Assembly: GCF_003073045.1 (NCBI RefSeq) | Contig: NC_037597.1 | Location: 637,501 to 701,500 of the forward strand | Direction: 5' to 3' | Source of the DNA: Pomacea canaliculata | Taxonomy: Eukaryota; Mollusca; Gastropoda; Architaenioglossa; Ampullariidae | DNA length: 64,000 nt | In this document: positions 23,401-33,210 of the stretch, piece by piece | How positions within the stretch are numbered: position 1 is the stretch's first letter | How the letters are laid out: each line of letters begins with the position of its first letter | Position numbers and translations under genes: made by a program | The notes under the pieces: model-generated | The model's database searches: none | What the model was told of the DNA's origin: nothing | Seen by the model: the letters and a program-made list of their open reading frames with translations, nothing else

Positions 23401-24529
23401 CAATGCATGCACGTGGTGAAGTCAAGCCGAAGAGACGTGTCCTGCGAATGCCATTCTATGTAAATGATATTTTCCCCTAACGTTTTTCGTCGCTTAAAAA
23501 AACGAAGGAGCAGGCCATTTTTACCTCCTTCCCCTTCTGTGACTGCGCCACCAGCCCCTTCCCCGTCCACCAAAGCCGAGCGGCTCGCCCCCGCCCCTCG
23601 CCCCTCCGCCCCTACTTCCCCGATGGTGAGCTGGTCACTGTCAATGTACCTTGGAGTAATGTGGTTTTCCTGTAATACATGTACTAAGAAACTCCCATGG
23701 TGGTCAACGTACAAACAGAGGAAAGGTGTCATGTTAATGTCATTCTATAAAAACGATATTTTCTCCTAACATTCATCTTATATATATATAACAGCAGGCC
23801 ATTTTTGCGCCCCTCTCCGTGACTGCGCCCTAGAGGCCTAGACGACTGCCTAGTTCGCCTTGTAGTTAGAACCAGCCATGTTGGGAACCACCCTCTCCAA
23901 AGACGGCTACTCCACGCAAGATATCCACATCAGGGTTGCGACAGTAATAGCGGCAATGGCGAGGCTGGACAGTCTGGTGCAGCCATAACGTTAGGTTCAC
24001 TACAAACTGCAATCTTTACAAGTTCCTCGTAGTTCTGATCCTGCTTGACGGATATGAAACGTGGTCTGCTTGCATTTGTTAAAAATCTGATGAATACTTT
24101 TGTTGGTCATTTAATGGTATTATTGTTTACTACCACATCACCATGTGTTGCTGGTGTTAGCTGCTATTAACAAATGGTGTTAAGTGATATATTTACTTGT
24201 CATAGATGGCATGTGCCAACTGTTGCAGAATCAGCACACTTGTACTTGATCATGGCACGCAAACATTATGTACAAGCATATATACTTACGGATGCTTATT
24301 TATGAGATGTATTTTTAAATGCATCATAATTATTGCTGAGTTTGTGTTTTTCATGTTTCAGAACGAAGTGCCATCAGTTATGATTAGTGGCATCCTTGTG
24401 GTTGCTGTCAGCATACTTTGTGCGATTCTAGTTGTGCTATATTGCTGGAATATCTGCAGGCCAATTATGTGCATCGTTAGTTGTAAAAGGCTTTTCTCAA
24501 AGTTAAGGTTAAAGAATTTTATCAGATAG
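17412..24529 (+). CDS. Secreted, membrane-anchored M14 zinc carboxypeptidase
   Basis: Six exons join without a frame break: 17412-18066, 18338-18439, 19688-19860, 21029-21124, 21510-21608 and 24362-24529, giving 430 residues. All introns are GT-AG. Start: MNTMSQ opens a hydrophobic signal peptide (about residues 1-25); the frame further upstream has no ATG. M14 zinc ligands are H116 and E119 in SYGEHARE and H241 in SFHSGIRR. The N190-R191 pair in GVDLNRNFDW corresponds to the substrate-carboxylate site, and E318 in SLAVELWG to the catalytic glutamate. The order (PFSEPE, HSG, YMPFA, DYM, VELWG, CFDEFNP) resembles the plant and protist carboxypeptidase-A-like branch more than digestive CPA. The last exon adds a transmembrane segment (about 381-405) and a short basic, cysteine-rich tail (CRPIMCIVSCKR), so the enzyme probably sits on the cell surface or an endomembrane with its catalytic domain outside. 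No propeptide is obvious. Substrate is unknown. Confidence 0.9.
18840..19680. repeat. Possible interspersed repeat in carboxypeptidase intron 2
   Basis: Between exons 2 and 3 lies a purine-rich stretch with a 'GTAGCGCTTAAGAAGAAGG' motif and a degenerate protein-like part (19424-19650) that has no recognised family and no intact frame. Its composition differs from the AT-rich flanks. I suspect a dispersed non-autonomous element, but no terminal repeats or target-site duplications were found. Confidence 0.3.
20160..20990. other. GC-richer block of unknown nature in carboxypeptidase intron 3
   Basis: This block stands out from its AT-rich surroundings by GC content and CpG-containing stretches (GGACCAGAGGGTCGC, AGCGCGGGAGCATCGCGC). 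A plus-strand frame stays open from 20226 to 20909 but starts without ATG, is rich in Phe/Leu because of T-rich DNA, and matches no family. It may be an inserted element. Confidence 0.3.
21120..21316 (+). repeat. Imperfect tandem duplication (about 105 bp, two copies) including a splice donor
   Basis: Copy one begins at the exon 4 border (TTACAG|GTACAGCG). Copy two begins at about 21225 with CTTACAGGTACAACATG. Both run through a CTCTCTCTC tract, ACATGCAT, and CTTTGTCAGTG plus GATAAAG or GAATAAAG. The second copy duplicates the donor sequence inside intron 4. Confidence 0.75.
21360..21495. repeat. ATCA/CATG-rich simple-sequence stretch
   Basis: Short words such as ATGTCATGTCATTATCA recur irregularly before exon 5. 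No fixed period is apparent. Confidence 0.4.
22842..23281 (-). mobile_element. Non-autonomous hAT transposon, 440 bp, with perfect 8-bp target-site duplication
   Basis: The ends are inverted: CAGGGATGCCCAACCT at the left and AGGTTGGGCATCCCTG at the right. They are followed inwards by GGCC-rich subterminal sequence. The element is flanked on both sides by GGCTAGAG (22834-22841 and 23282-23289), the 8-bp duplication expected of hAT superfamily insertions. It retains the last codons of a hAT transposase on the minus strand, so it is an internal-deletion derivative. It sits in the last intron of the carboxypeptidase gene. The matching duplications suggest a fairly recent insertion. Confidence 0.92.
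23013..23155 (-). pseudogene. C-terminal remnant of a hAT transposase
   Basis: The minus frame ending at TAA (23013-23015) reads FSTDEHFDSMLRLGVSAMQ followed by PDIQKLV. This fits the dimerisation tail of ZBED/GTF2IRD2-like hAT transposases (T-x-E-H-L...LR.S...P.I..L). Only about 47 residues survive. The BED finger, the DDE residues and the rest of the hATC domain are absent. Confidence 0.75.
23318..23829 (+). repeat. Imperfect tandem duplication, two copies of about 230-290 bp
   Basis: CCAGCCCCTTCCC...TCCACCAA near 23318 recurs at 23551. CATTCTAT...GATATTTTC.CCTAAC...AGCAGGCCATTTTT...GTGACTGCGCC at 23451-23549 recurs at 23740-23829. The copies are clearly diverged and differ by a C-rich tract and a TA run. 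Confidence 0.7.
23878..24085 (+). mobile_element. Short reverse transcriptase fragment of a second non-LTR lineage
   Basis: An open stretch reads LGTTLSKDGYSTQDIHIRVA followed by AAMARLDSL, then after stops LYKFLVVLILLDGYETWSA. This is the familiar 'YLGATLSKDG...LYKSLVVSILLYGCETW' segment of invertebrate non-LTR RTs. It is different in type from the fragments at 1-966 and 25323-26384. It contains stop codons and lies inside carboxypeptidase intron 5. Confidence 0.8.
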
Positions 24530-24629
24530 CACGACAGGGCTGTTGTGTGCTTTACACAAGAGAAATGTTACAATTGTTGCATATTTTATAGTATCAAAAG
24601 GGTATTTTTTTCAAATTTCATGGTTTCCT

Positions 24630-24635
24630 AATAAA
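24630..24635 (+). terminator. Poly(A) signal AATAAA of the carboxypeptidase gene
   Basis: The hexamer lies 101 bases after the TAG stop, and the stretch before it is AT-rich as expected for a short 3' UTR. The same hexamer is kept in the duplicate copy at 1497-1502. Confidence 0.65.
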
Positions 24636-24886
24636 TTGTGGAAATCTTATATTTCAGAACAGAGAGTTATAGACACTAAAGAATGAAATTAACAGATGTG
24701 TACAGTATCTGTGCAGGGGGTGTATGTGTTCTGTGTGTGTGTGTGTGTGTTTTTGTGTCTTTGTGTGTGTGAAGGGAAAGTATTATAATTTGAGAGAGAG
24801 ATCTATTCCACCTTGAAGTCTAACTTAAGATGGATTTTAGGACAGACTTCACTATGATCTTGTCCTGACCATGAGTGTGCATAACG

Positions 24887-25322
24887 TGTCTGTATTTACT
24901 GTGTGTATGAGTAGGTGAGTCTGTATTTACTGTGTGTATGAGTAGGTGTGTCTGTATTTACTGTATGAGATTTTAGGACAGACTTCACTATGATCTTGTC
25001 CTGACCATGAGCGTGCATAACATGTCTGTACTTACTGTGTGTATGAGTAGGTGAGTCTGTATTTACTGTGTGTATGAGTAGGTGAGTCTGTATTTACTGT
25101 ATGAGATTTTAAGACAGACTTCACTATGATCTTGTCCTGACCATGAGCGTGCATAACGTGTCTGTATTTACTGTGTGTATGAGTAGGTGTGTCTGTATTT
25201 ACTGTGTGTATGAGTAGGTGAGTCTGTATTTACTGTGTGTATGAGTAGGTGAGTCTGTATTTACTGTGTGTATGAGTAGGTGAGTCTGTATTTACTGTGT
25301 GTATGAGTAGGTGTGTCTGATG
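24887..25322. repeat. 31-bp minisatellite array, short form, with 140-bp higher-order units
   Basis: Clean units of ACTGTGTGTATGAGTAGG plus GTGAGTCTGTATTT are interrupted by two extra copies (near 24967 and 25108) of a segment containing AGACTTCACTATGATCTTGT. The original of that segment (near 24833) is the unique flank. The array therefore grew by duplicating its own border with a period near 140 bp. It lies between the carboxypeptidase 3' end and a truncated RT. Confidence 0.9.
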
Positions 25323-26384
25323 ATCCACTATAGCATTCCACTATTAAGCTGACCAACATTACCCAGGGGTTGTACGAAGACTCGTCTACCAAGTTATCCA
25401 CAACGGCAAACTCACTAAACCGTTCGTAATGAAGACCGGAGTAAGACAGGGTTGCATATAATCACCAACAATCTTCCTGCTGGTCATAGACTGGATTATG
25501 AGCAAGACAACAACACCGGTATCCAGTGAACCTTCACCAAACAGCTAGACTAAAGGACTTGGACTTTGGAGATGATATTAGTCTCCTATCTCATCGGCAA
25601 CATGCACAAACCAAACTGTGTAAGCTAGCAGAGGAAGCAGCGAAGACTCGCTTAGAGGTCAGCAGAAAGAAGACTGAAATAATGAGAATCAACAAGCAGG
25701 AACTCCCAATCCAACTAGCAGAGAACATCCTGGAAACACTTCACTTTGTGTATCTGGGGAGCATTGTCAACAACGCCGGTGGAGCAGACAATGACATCAA
25801 CAAGGCCAGGCATGCTTTCAACAGCCTACGCCCCATCTGGAACTCCCGAGCATTGTCCTTCCGCAGTAGGACCCGCATCTTCAACACAAATGTGAAGGCG
25901 GTCCTACTGTATGGTTCTGACACCTGGAGAGTGACAAACACCATCAACAACAAGCTCCAGACCTTTACCAACCGATGCCTACGACATATTCTGGGAATAA
26001 GATGGCCTGACAAGATCTCCAACAGCAGCCTGTGGAAAAGAACCAACCAGAATGCCACTAACCAAGATATCACAAAACGCTAATGGAGCTGAACAGGACA
26101 CACCCTGCGCTAATGGGCTGGATAGGACACACCCTGCGCTAATGGGCTGGACAGGACACACCCTGCACACACCAGCTGACACCATGGCCAGGCAGGCACT
26201 TGACTGGAACCCTCAGGGGAAGAGGAGAGTTGGGAGACCGAAGCAGACTTGGAAAAGAACAGTAGAGAGCGAGGCAAAGGACGTGGGAACCACCTGGGTC
26301 CAACTGAGGGGGGCTGCCCTATACCGGGTCCGCTGGCGAGGTGCTGTTGCGGCCCTATGCTCCTCGACGAGTAACAAGGACTAA
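25323..26384 (+). mobile_element. 5'-truncated non-LTR retrotransposon, RT to C-terminus, disabled
   Basis: It begins at the array edge inside the RT domain. VMKTGVRQGC is followed directly by an in-frame TAA where Leu-Ser-Pro is expected, then FLLVIDWIM. A long frame (25526-26083) carries DLDFGDDISLLSHR, the usual catalytic FADD having become FGDD, and continues to LLYGSDTW and CLRHILGIRWPDK. After a frame change comes the tail NPQGKRRVGRPKQTWKR up to TAA at 26382-26384. Three tandem 28-bp copies of GGATAGGACACACCCTGCGC interrupt the conserved 'WIGHTLR' position. No target-site duplication was seen. Confidence 0.88.
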
Positions 26385-26768
26385 ACACACAGTGAGGCAA
26401 ACATTATGGTTGTCCCCGTTCATTGTTGTGTCATTGTTTACTAGCGTACATCAGTCAATTGTACTTCATTAACGACCTTCTGCAGAAGTCACGTGTTTCT
26501 TGTGACCGACTGTTTGTGCTGTAGTGCAACTGTTTACAGAAAACACGTTTATAAATACAGAGTGTATTTCTAGAGAGCCTGAATGCTACGATGCACGTGT
26601 GTACATCAATGGCTTTTACCTGGGGCCGTCGTCATGAAGTGAGGGTAAGGTGGCCCTGGGGCAGCACGGAGAATTCAAGGACAAGCCTTGTTTCACTTAG
26701 TGAAGCGCCGCAGATGTTTTACTCCAGAGTTATCGAGTGGTGCCAAAGGTGTCTTGGGAAAAACAAAG

Positions 26769-29700
26769 ATGAAGCAAGATGAAGTGTTCGCGGGGCCAGG
26801 ACACTTTGACAACAAGACGCTTGTCCTGGAGTTCCCCGTGCTACCACAGGGCAACCACTTACTCTCACTTCACAACTGTGGCCCCAGTGGACAGTTCAGT
26901 TGCCTAGATAATATTATACATATAGCGCTCCAGTCAAGCGTGACAGCTGCTAGGTAAGTAAACGTGACTGAGGGGAAGGGTAACGACGATGAAAAGCACT
27001 GATCTGTTGTAAGAGCTTTATTTTCAACATTTAAACAAACCAACCCATGTTTGCAGGCCTTTAACATCATGGTTCCTTGAATGACAGCAGACTGGTCAAT
27101 TTTGTCTGGGTTAGGATATGATGATGGATTTGAGGAGGTTCGACTGTTTAAAATTCACACTACGTTAAAAAAAAAAAAAAATTGTGACCAATGTGTAGAT
27201 TGTGGAGACCTCCAACAATAACAGGCATAGCAGGCTGGACACTGTCTCTTGTGGACATTGACCTGGGATTTCTTGTTGTTGTTGTTGTTACTAAAGCACT
27301 TAACTATTTCAAAATGATCATAAATTGTAATTTGATCAGACGGAGCCCCCGCTGGATTTGCTGTTTGTCCAGGTGTTATAAAAAGATTGCTGACACTCAG
27401 CCTGAAGCTAAGGTGGTGAGGCGACATCAGGTGATGTCTGCAGGCTACCCTGTCACCAAGCTTGCACCAGCAGAAATGGCCACCCCCCCAAAAAAAAACA
27501 ACAACAACAACAAACAAAAACACCAAAGAACAAACCCAACTTGTTACTTGTAATACCCAACCTGTGCAAACAAAAGGCAAGAACTTATCGCAGCAGGGCT
27601 TGTGCACTGCGGTAAACTGTGAAACGTAGATAAGGAGGTCAAAGTTCAGCCGCTGTCGTAGGGTGTGGTGGCGATATCTGCACTTCCTGTCGTGCAGTAG
27701 TCGTCATCAAGCATGGAGGCCGTGGTCCGACTCACTCTCCCCGTCTGCCCCTGAATCCTGACAAGTTGTGTGAGCCACAGTTACTTTCTCTACCGTCGCG
27801 CGGCGCCGGTGCCACTGCAGGTGTGTAGACATGGGGGCGAGTCAGGGCAGGCCGGCTGCTGACCACGGTGACGACTACCACAACAGCTTCAGTCAGCACA
27901 GCGACCTGTTTGCTGCCCGCTCCGTCCTCAACCACCAGGGACAGGCGGCACCAGCCCTCGCTCTGGAGGTAAGGTCACAAGGTCGCGAGGGGACAGGGGG
28001 CAAAACAAATGTCTCGCGACAAAACCTTCAAACTCCCTGTCAGGCTGTCACTAAACATAAGCTCATCACTACTTTTGTTCTCAATGGTCCTTAAACATCT
28101 GGCAAGCTCAGGAAGACTTTTTTCTAGGGGCTGAATGATTGAAAGAGACCGGGGTGGGTCTACTTGAATAACGGATAGAACTTGTATTCTTGTGTCGCCT
28201 CTAGCAGTTTAACCGTTAGTCTGCCAGCTACAGACAGTGCAAGTCTATAGGAAACACTGGTTGTGGCTTTGCATGATGTCTATGTATTATTGTTGTTGTT
28301 GCTACCACCATTCGAGCTTCATCTCTAGGCCGTTTCACAAAGAAAGACTGACAGAGAAAAGCACATTGTGTTGAGCTACACAATAGCGTATACTAGTTGA
28401 GTTGTAGGGCAGTACACGGTGGTGTCACCAAAGCTCTCAGAGCAGTACAGGGCAGTACATTGTGGTTTCTGTCACCAAAGCTCTCAGAGCAGTACAGGGC
28501 AGTACATTGTGGTTTCTGTCACCAAAGCTCTCAGGGAAGCAAAGGAATGATCGAGAAGAAAATACAAAATGAAATGAAGAGCTGGCCGTGCAGCTGCAAA
28601 GTAAAATGAAGAACAGTCGGTAGGCAGCATGCTCGCACACGTGATGGGTGAAGATGAAGCAGCTCAGTCCCACGTGACAGCCCAGCTGCTGCATCTATTA
28701 AAAAAGAAAGGTGGGATGTCGAATGTCCCGACCGCCCACAGTTCTCAGGAGGGAATAGATGATGTAGTGACTGTGTCACACTGCTGATAATGTCACAGCC
28801 CACAAGTGATTTACTGCTGTCACCCTCCCCTACCCTACCCTCCCCTACCTGTACAGTGGGAGGGGCAGAGACAGCGCAGCTACACCAGTGTACAGGCATC
28901 TGCACCCCATTGTTTGCGTTTTCCAGAACATTCTGTGAAGGAAGCACCACAAATCAAAGTAATGTTTATAGCGAACTTGTCATCAGTAACCTGTCATACC
29001 TACAACACAAACAGTGAAAAGTGTGTCTGGCGGTTTATGATGTTTATCTGTAGTGCAATACCTACATTTGTGATGTTCTGTCAGTTGTAGCTGTAGGTGC
29101 TATATCAATAGTATTCTGGGTGCTATAATTATTCTAACTACATGTATAGGTAGATGTATAATATTTACATTACAAGATAACCAAACTTGATTGTTTCACG
29201 AGAAACGTGTACGTGTCTTGGTGCCAGGCTTTTACAAGAGAAACCTATGGAGAAAATGGATAACATTCCAAAAATAATTATTCATACAACATTTGCGAGA
29301 TTAAAAGAAACGATAATGCTGACAGAAGTAAATCAACATAAAGTATTGTTTACATTCATTCCCACACTCATGTAGACAGAATCTCTCTCTCTCACACAGA
29401 CACAGAGACAGACACACAGACAGACACAGACTACAGACGAGCTAACACAACTCTTATTTGCTCTGTCAGCTGACTTTTCCAAGTGATGGAAGTGGGTAGC
29501 TAGCACAAGGGAGGACCTCCTCCCCTGAGCTCCTGCAGCCTTTGTCATCACATTCACACACATTCACCTCCTTGTGAAGTGCATCCCTGTGTCTCCCACT
29601 CGAGTCCCTGATACAAGCAGGAAGCCGAAGGCTATCAGCGACTCAATGAAGGTGTGTAAATGCTCTCACCAGCCCCTCGATCGTGTACATCGGGTGACCT

Positions 29701-32454
29701 CAATATCTGGAGACAATCGACCCCGGGTGACTCAGTGTCTATAGAAAGTCATAGTCGGGTGGTTAGCGCCTGTCACCAACGCTGTGAGAACTGGCTGTCC
29801 GGGGTTCACATCTCATCACAGACTCGCTGTTCCTTCTTTGGAAACTATTTACATGGTCAGCTTTTAGTCTCACTTGCTGGCTTACACCAACCTTTAGCCT
29901 CCACCACCCCACAATAATAGTTCCACCGTACCCGTACTTGGACACGACTGCAGGTGCACACTGAGGTGCACACACAGCCAGCAGGGTTCAACACGTGGGG
30001 GTGTGTTGTACTAAGGGGTCGTCTGCCATCTGTATGTACGCTCACCCTGAAGATCATGGCATCTACAGGCGACCAGAGCTCGTGTACTGAGAGCGTCGTG
30101 CACCTGTGTGCACCTGTGACCTGTGTGTACCTGTGTGCACCTGTGACCTGTGTGCAGCAAGTGTGTGGAGCTCGCACACATGCCAGTCGCCCTAAGCTAC
30201 ATCATGTCTTCAATCCCCGGGCTCCAGTGCAAGTCGACCTCAGTCAGTGGTCTGGTCGACTTGCCACTTCATTGACACCTGGGACTTTCCGCTCACGTTC
30301 CCCAAGTGCACCCCAGCCAAGGAGGAACTTGAAAAGTTAATTCCTGCTTGTGATCTCGGTGACCCCACCCCCCTTGTGTTGGTAGACGTGTCAGTGGTGT
30401 GTGGAGCTTAAGTACAGGTCACACGGACTTGACACCTTATTCACCTGCACATACAAAGAACGAAAATAATTTTATATATAGATGTCAAATGATACATTTG
30501 TACTGACCAGGTTAGCAGAATCAGCAAAGCTGTGTTTTCCTGTTTACATCTAGCCCTCGATCCAAGCAAAAGAACCTAAAATGTACATGAACACACAGCA
30601 AAACAATACAGAAGGAGAGGGAACATCTACAAAGATGGCGGTTGATGTCTGATGTGACGGGCAGTAAATGTTTGTGACAGTAACATGTTGTACAAGTTCA
30701 TGTTGTCAATGTGAGTAACAGATGTTTACACTGGGCCGCTGTAAGCGGTCAAAGGTCATGACAGAGATGTTGTAGGAGTCCTGCTAGCCACTGGTGTACA
30801 CTGGAGTCACGTGATATGTGCTGGAGGACTGCTGAATACAATTCCACCAGAATAGTTCAGGCATGTCTTGAATAAGTCCACTCTCGCTAGTCTGGCACAA
30901 AGTAGTGTAGAAAGTGTGGAGGACATGTTTCCTGTTTTTATTTTGTAGACAAGCATACTATTGTTGTTTTTGAGTCTGCTGATTATGACAGCTCCGTAGA
31001 GACCACACATGAGGAGAGTAGATGTGGGGAGTCACACCGATGTGACAGTCCTCTTGTGAGCGCTGACAAAACCTCAGCCAAGCTCCACGGGTGAGCCCCA
31101 CAGGGTGGAAGGTACAGTGTAGTCAGTGGTGGACTGAATACCGGGTATGTACAGCAGTCGCCCACAGGCAGGGTGGTCACAGTGTTTAACGCTTGATGAC
31201 AGAGAACTTTTCTTTTGCCGTAGTTTTGCTGCTGGCGAGGATATGTTGTGACCAAGACACATTGCTACCAACAGCCACACCGAGCAGTGAACTTCTGTTG
31301 TTGTCAGGCACTCCGCTGGATTTGTGAGAATTGGGCGGTTAGGTTCTGTCCCTTGTGTCAGGTTGTGAGAAGAGTAGCTTCTGTCTCCAGACTGCTGAGG
31401 GCCACGGGGCTTACTTCAGGACTGAAGCTCATCAGCGCTTGGTTGTAGGGGAGCCACCAGTGCCTCAGCTTGTTGGTGACTTGTGCTTTGTGTCGTCAGC
31501 AAACATGGGACATATGGCAGAGACCAGAGATGATTCGTGTAGACAGAGACCAGAGATCGTTGGTGTAGACAGAGACCAGAGATCGTTGGTGTAGACAGAG
31601 ACCAGAAGAGGACCGAAGACTAAGCATTGTACAACACCAAAGGCTCTTTGTGTCCCACTCTAGAGAAAGGATTAGAAGAATTGGGTGGAGCGGTTGCTAT
31701 GAGTTGTAATTTTTGTAATAGACAGATCATGATAGATGGATATAGATATAGAGACATAAATGGATATTGCACAGAGAGAGAGCAAGCTTGAGGCGAAGTG
31801 GACTCTGCTCACCAAAAATTTAGACCAGGGGTGGGCAATTAATTTTCCCAAGGGGCCGCATGAGAAACTGGGATGTTTTAGAGGGTCGGACTAATACAGT
31901 TTGTAATATTGTTTTACCCAATACTGTATATATAGTATATATACTGGCGGGGCGGGCCAGCGGGCGGGTCGGTCAGAGACAGGAGGCGGGTCGGATGCGG
32001 CCCGCGGGCCGCCCCTTGCCCAGGTCTGATTTAGACAGACATGGACACCGCGTGCGTGTGTGGAAACGTTGCAAGCACAGTGCTAATGGTGCAGTAGTCC
32101 ACAAAACTGAGTTTTAGTTGTTAGAGTTTGTTTGGGCGAATAATCTGTAACCTGTACAACCTCTGACCCACAGCTGCTGTCACGTGCTACCATTGCCCAT
32201 TGCAGGAGGTGAGGCTGGCCGAGTACGCGGCGCAGTCGCAGAGACTGATTCACGACATCCGGATGGCCAGGACCAGCGAGCAGTCACAACGAGCCATTCA
32301 ACAGCTGGAGAAGCTTCACGCAGACGTGCAGGACGTGGTGCAGCAGGTGCTGCAGCAGAACAACAAGCTGAGACAACGAACACACAAACAGACGCGCCTG
32401 CTGAAGATGCAGGACAAGAGCCTCAAGTCCTGGCGAAGTCTCTGTCAAAACTGA
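26769..32454 (+). CDS. Unrecognised 193-residue protein with coiled-coil C-terminus
   Basis: Three exons join in frame: 26769-26953, 27821-27968 and 32206-32454. Donors GTAAGT and GTAAGG and two CAG acceptors match in phase (2, then 0). The frame stays open upstream of the ATG to about 26651, so a further 5' exon is possible. Residues 1-61 contain FDNKTLVLEFPVLPQG, a compact hydrophobic and acidic stretch. Residues 62-111 are polar and Ser/His/Ala-rich. Residues 112-193 (LAEYAAQSQRLIHDIRMA and onward) are a charged, Gln-rich heptad-like helix, LQQNNKLRQR, ending in a basic tail. I do not recognise a family; an adaptor or complex subunit is plausible only by shape. An alternative start is the internal ATG at 27831 (MGASQG). 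Intron 2 (4.2 kb) holds an hAT MITE and repeats. Confidence 0.65.
28408..28534 (+). repeat. 47-bp tandem repeat, about 2.7 units
   Basis: GTCACCAAAGCTCTCAGAGC recurs with a 47-bp spacing and intervening AGTACAGGGCAGTACATTG. The other copy of this locus (about 9600-9690) has only two units, so the number varies. Confidence 0.8.
29740..29830 (+). repeat. Weak tRNA-like (SINE-like) segment
   Basis: GGTGGTTAGCGCCTG could be a decayed A box, and GGGGTTCACATCTC, 36 bases on, a decayed B box, in the order expected of a tRNA-derived SINE head. The spacing and consensus fit poorly, and no tail or target-site duplication was seen. Confidence 0.25.
30229..30264. repeat. 11-bp perfect inverted repeat
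   Basis: GCAAGTCGACC and its exact complement GGTCGACTTGC are separated by 14 bases and could form a hairpin. The duplicate copy keeps the right arm and a damaged left arm (about 11682-11740). Confidence 0.6.
31516..31608 (+). repeat. 26-bp tandem repeat, about 3.5 units
   Basis: AGACAGAGACCAGAGATCGT plus TGGTGT repeats with small variation at the unit ends. Confidence 0.75.
31826..32028. mobile_element. hAT-type MITE, 203 bp, with 8-bp target-site duplication
   Basis: The ends are CAGGGGTGGGCAA and its near-complement TTGCCCAGGTCTG, with subterminal GGGCCGC/GCGGCCC. The element is flanked by ATTTAGAC on both sides (31818-31825 and 32029-32036). It lacks coding capacity. It lies 177 bp upstream of the last exon of the coiled-coil-protein gene. 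Its ends differ from those of the 440-bp element at 22842, so it belongs to another hAT family. Confidence 0.85.
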
Positions 32455-32486
32455 GGCTCACCTTTCCTGTACCTGCGTGCACTAGA

Positions 32487-32986
32487 GTTGTGTATCACAG
32501 CTGTGTGCAGTCAGCAGCTGGCACCAAAGTTGTGTATCACAGCTGTGTGCAGTCAGCAGCTGGCACCAGAGTTGTGTATCACAGCTGAGTGCAGTCAGCA
32601 GCTGGCACCAGAGTTGTGTATCACAGCTGTGTGCAGTCAGCAGCTGGCACCAGAGTTGTGTATCACAGCTGTGTGCAGTCAGCAGCTGGCACCAGAGTTG
32701 TGTATCACAGCTGTGTGCAGTCAGCAGCTGCACCAGAGTTGTGTATAACAGCTGTGTGCAGTCAGCAGCTGGCACCAGAGTTGTGTATAACAGCTGTGTG
32801 CAGTCAGCAGCTGGCACCAAAGTTGTGTATCACAGCTGAGTGCAGTCAGCAGCTGGCACCAAAGTTGTGTATCACAGCTGAGTGCAGTCAGCAGCTGGCA
32901 CCAAAGTTGTGTATCACAGCTGAGTGCAGTCAGCAGCTGGCACCAGAGTTGTGTATCACAGCTGTGCGCACAGTCAGCAAGGTAAT
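32487..32986 (+). repeat. 42-bp minisatellite, 12 units, directly downstream of a stop codon
   Basis: The unit starts GTTGTGTATCACAGCTGTG and continues TGCAGTCAGCAGCTGGCACC. Because 42 is a multiple of three, frames on both strands stay open over the array and give repetitive ORFs that I do not accept as genes. It starts 32 bases after the TGA of the coiled-coil-protein gene, so it is probably in its 3' UTR. The last unit diverges at CGCACAGTCAGCAAGGTAATG, which looks like a splice donor. Confidence 0.92.
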
Positions 32987-33210
32987 GAAGATTTTCACTG
33001 CAGGCATCAGAGTTCTTCCACGTGTAAAGTGAACAGAAGCTTCTAGTACTAAACTGCGACACTGTGCACTTAACGCACATGATTACAGAAAGGTGTGTTT
33101 GTGTGTGTGTGTGATTTACTGCTACTGAGTGGCTAACATTTCACACAACTATAAGCTAGCTTATTAGCCTCATGATCTTATAACTTCATTTCTTGCTGCT
33201 TGTGCCATTC

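Noticed and set aside
32488..33032. VVYHSCVQSAAGTR-repeat protein
   Set aside because: Open only because the 42-bp unit is a multiple of three; it lies after the stop codon of the upstream gene and lacks its own start context.
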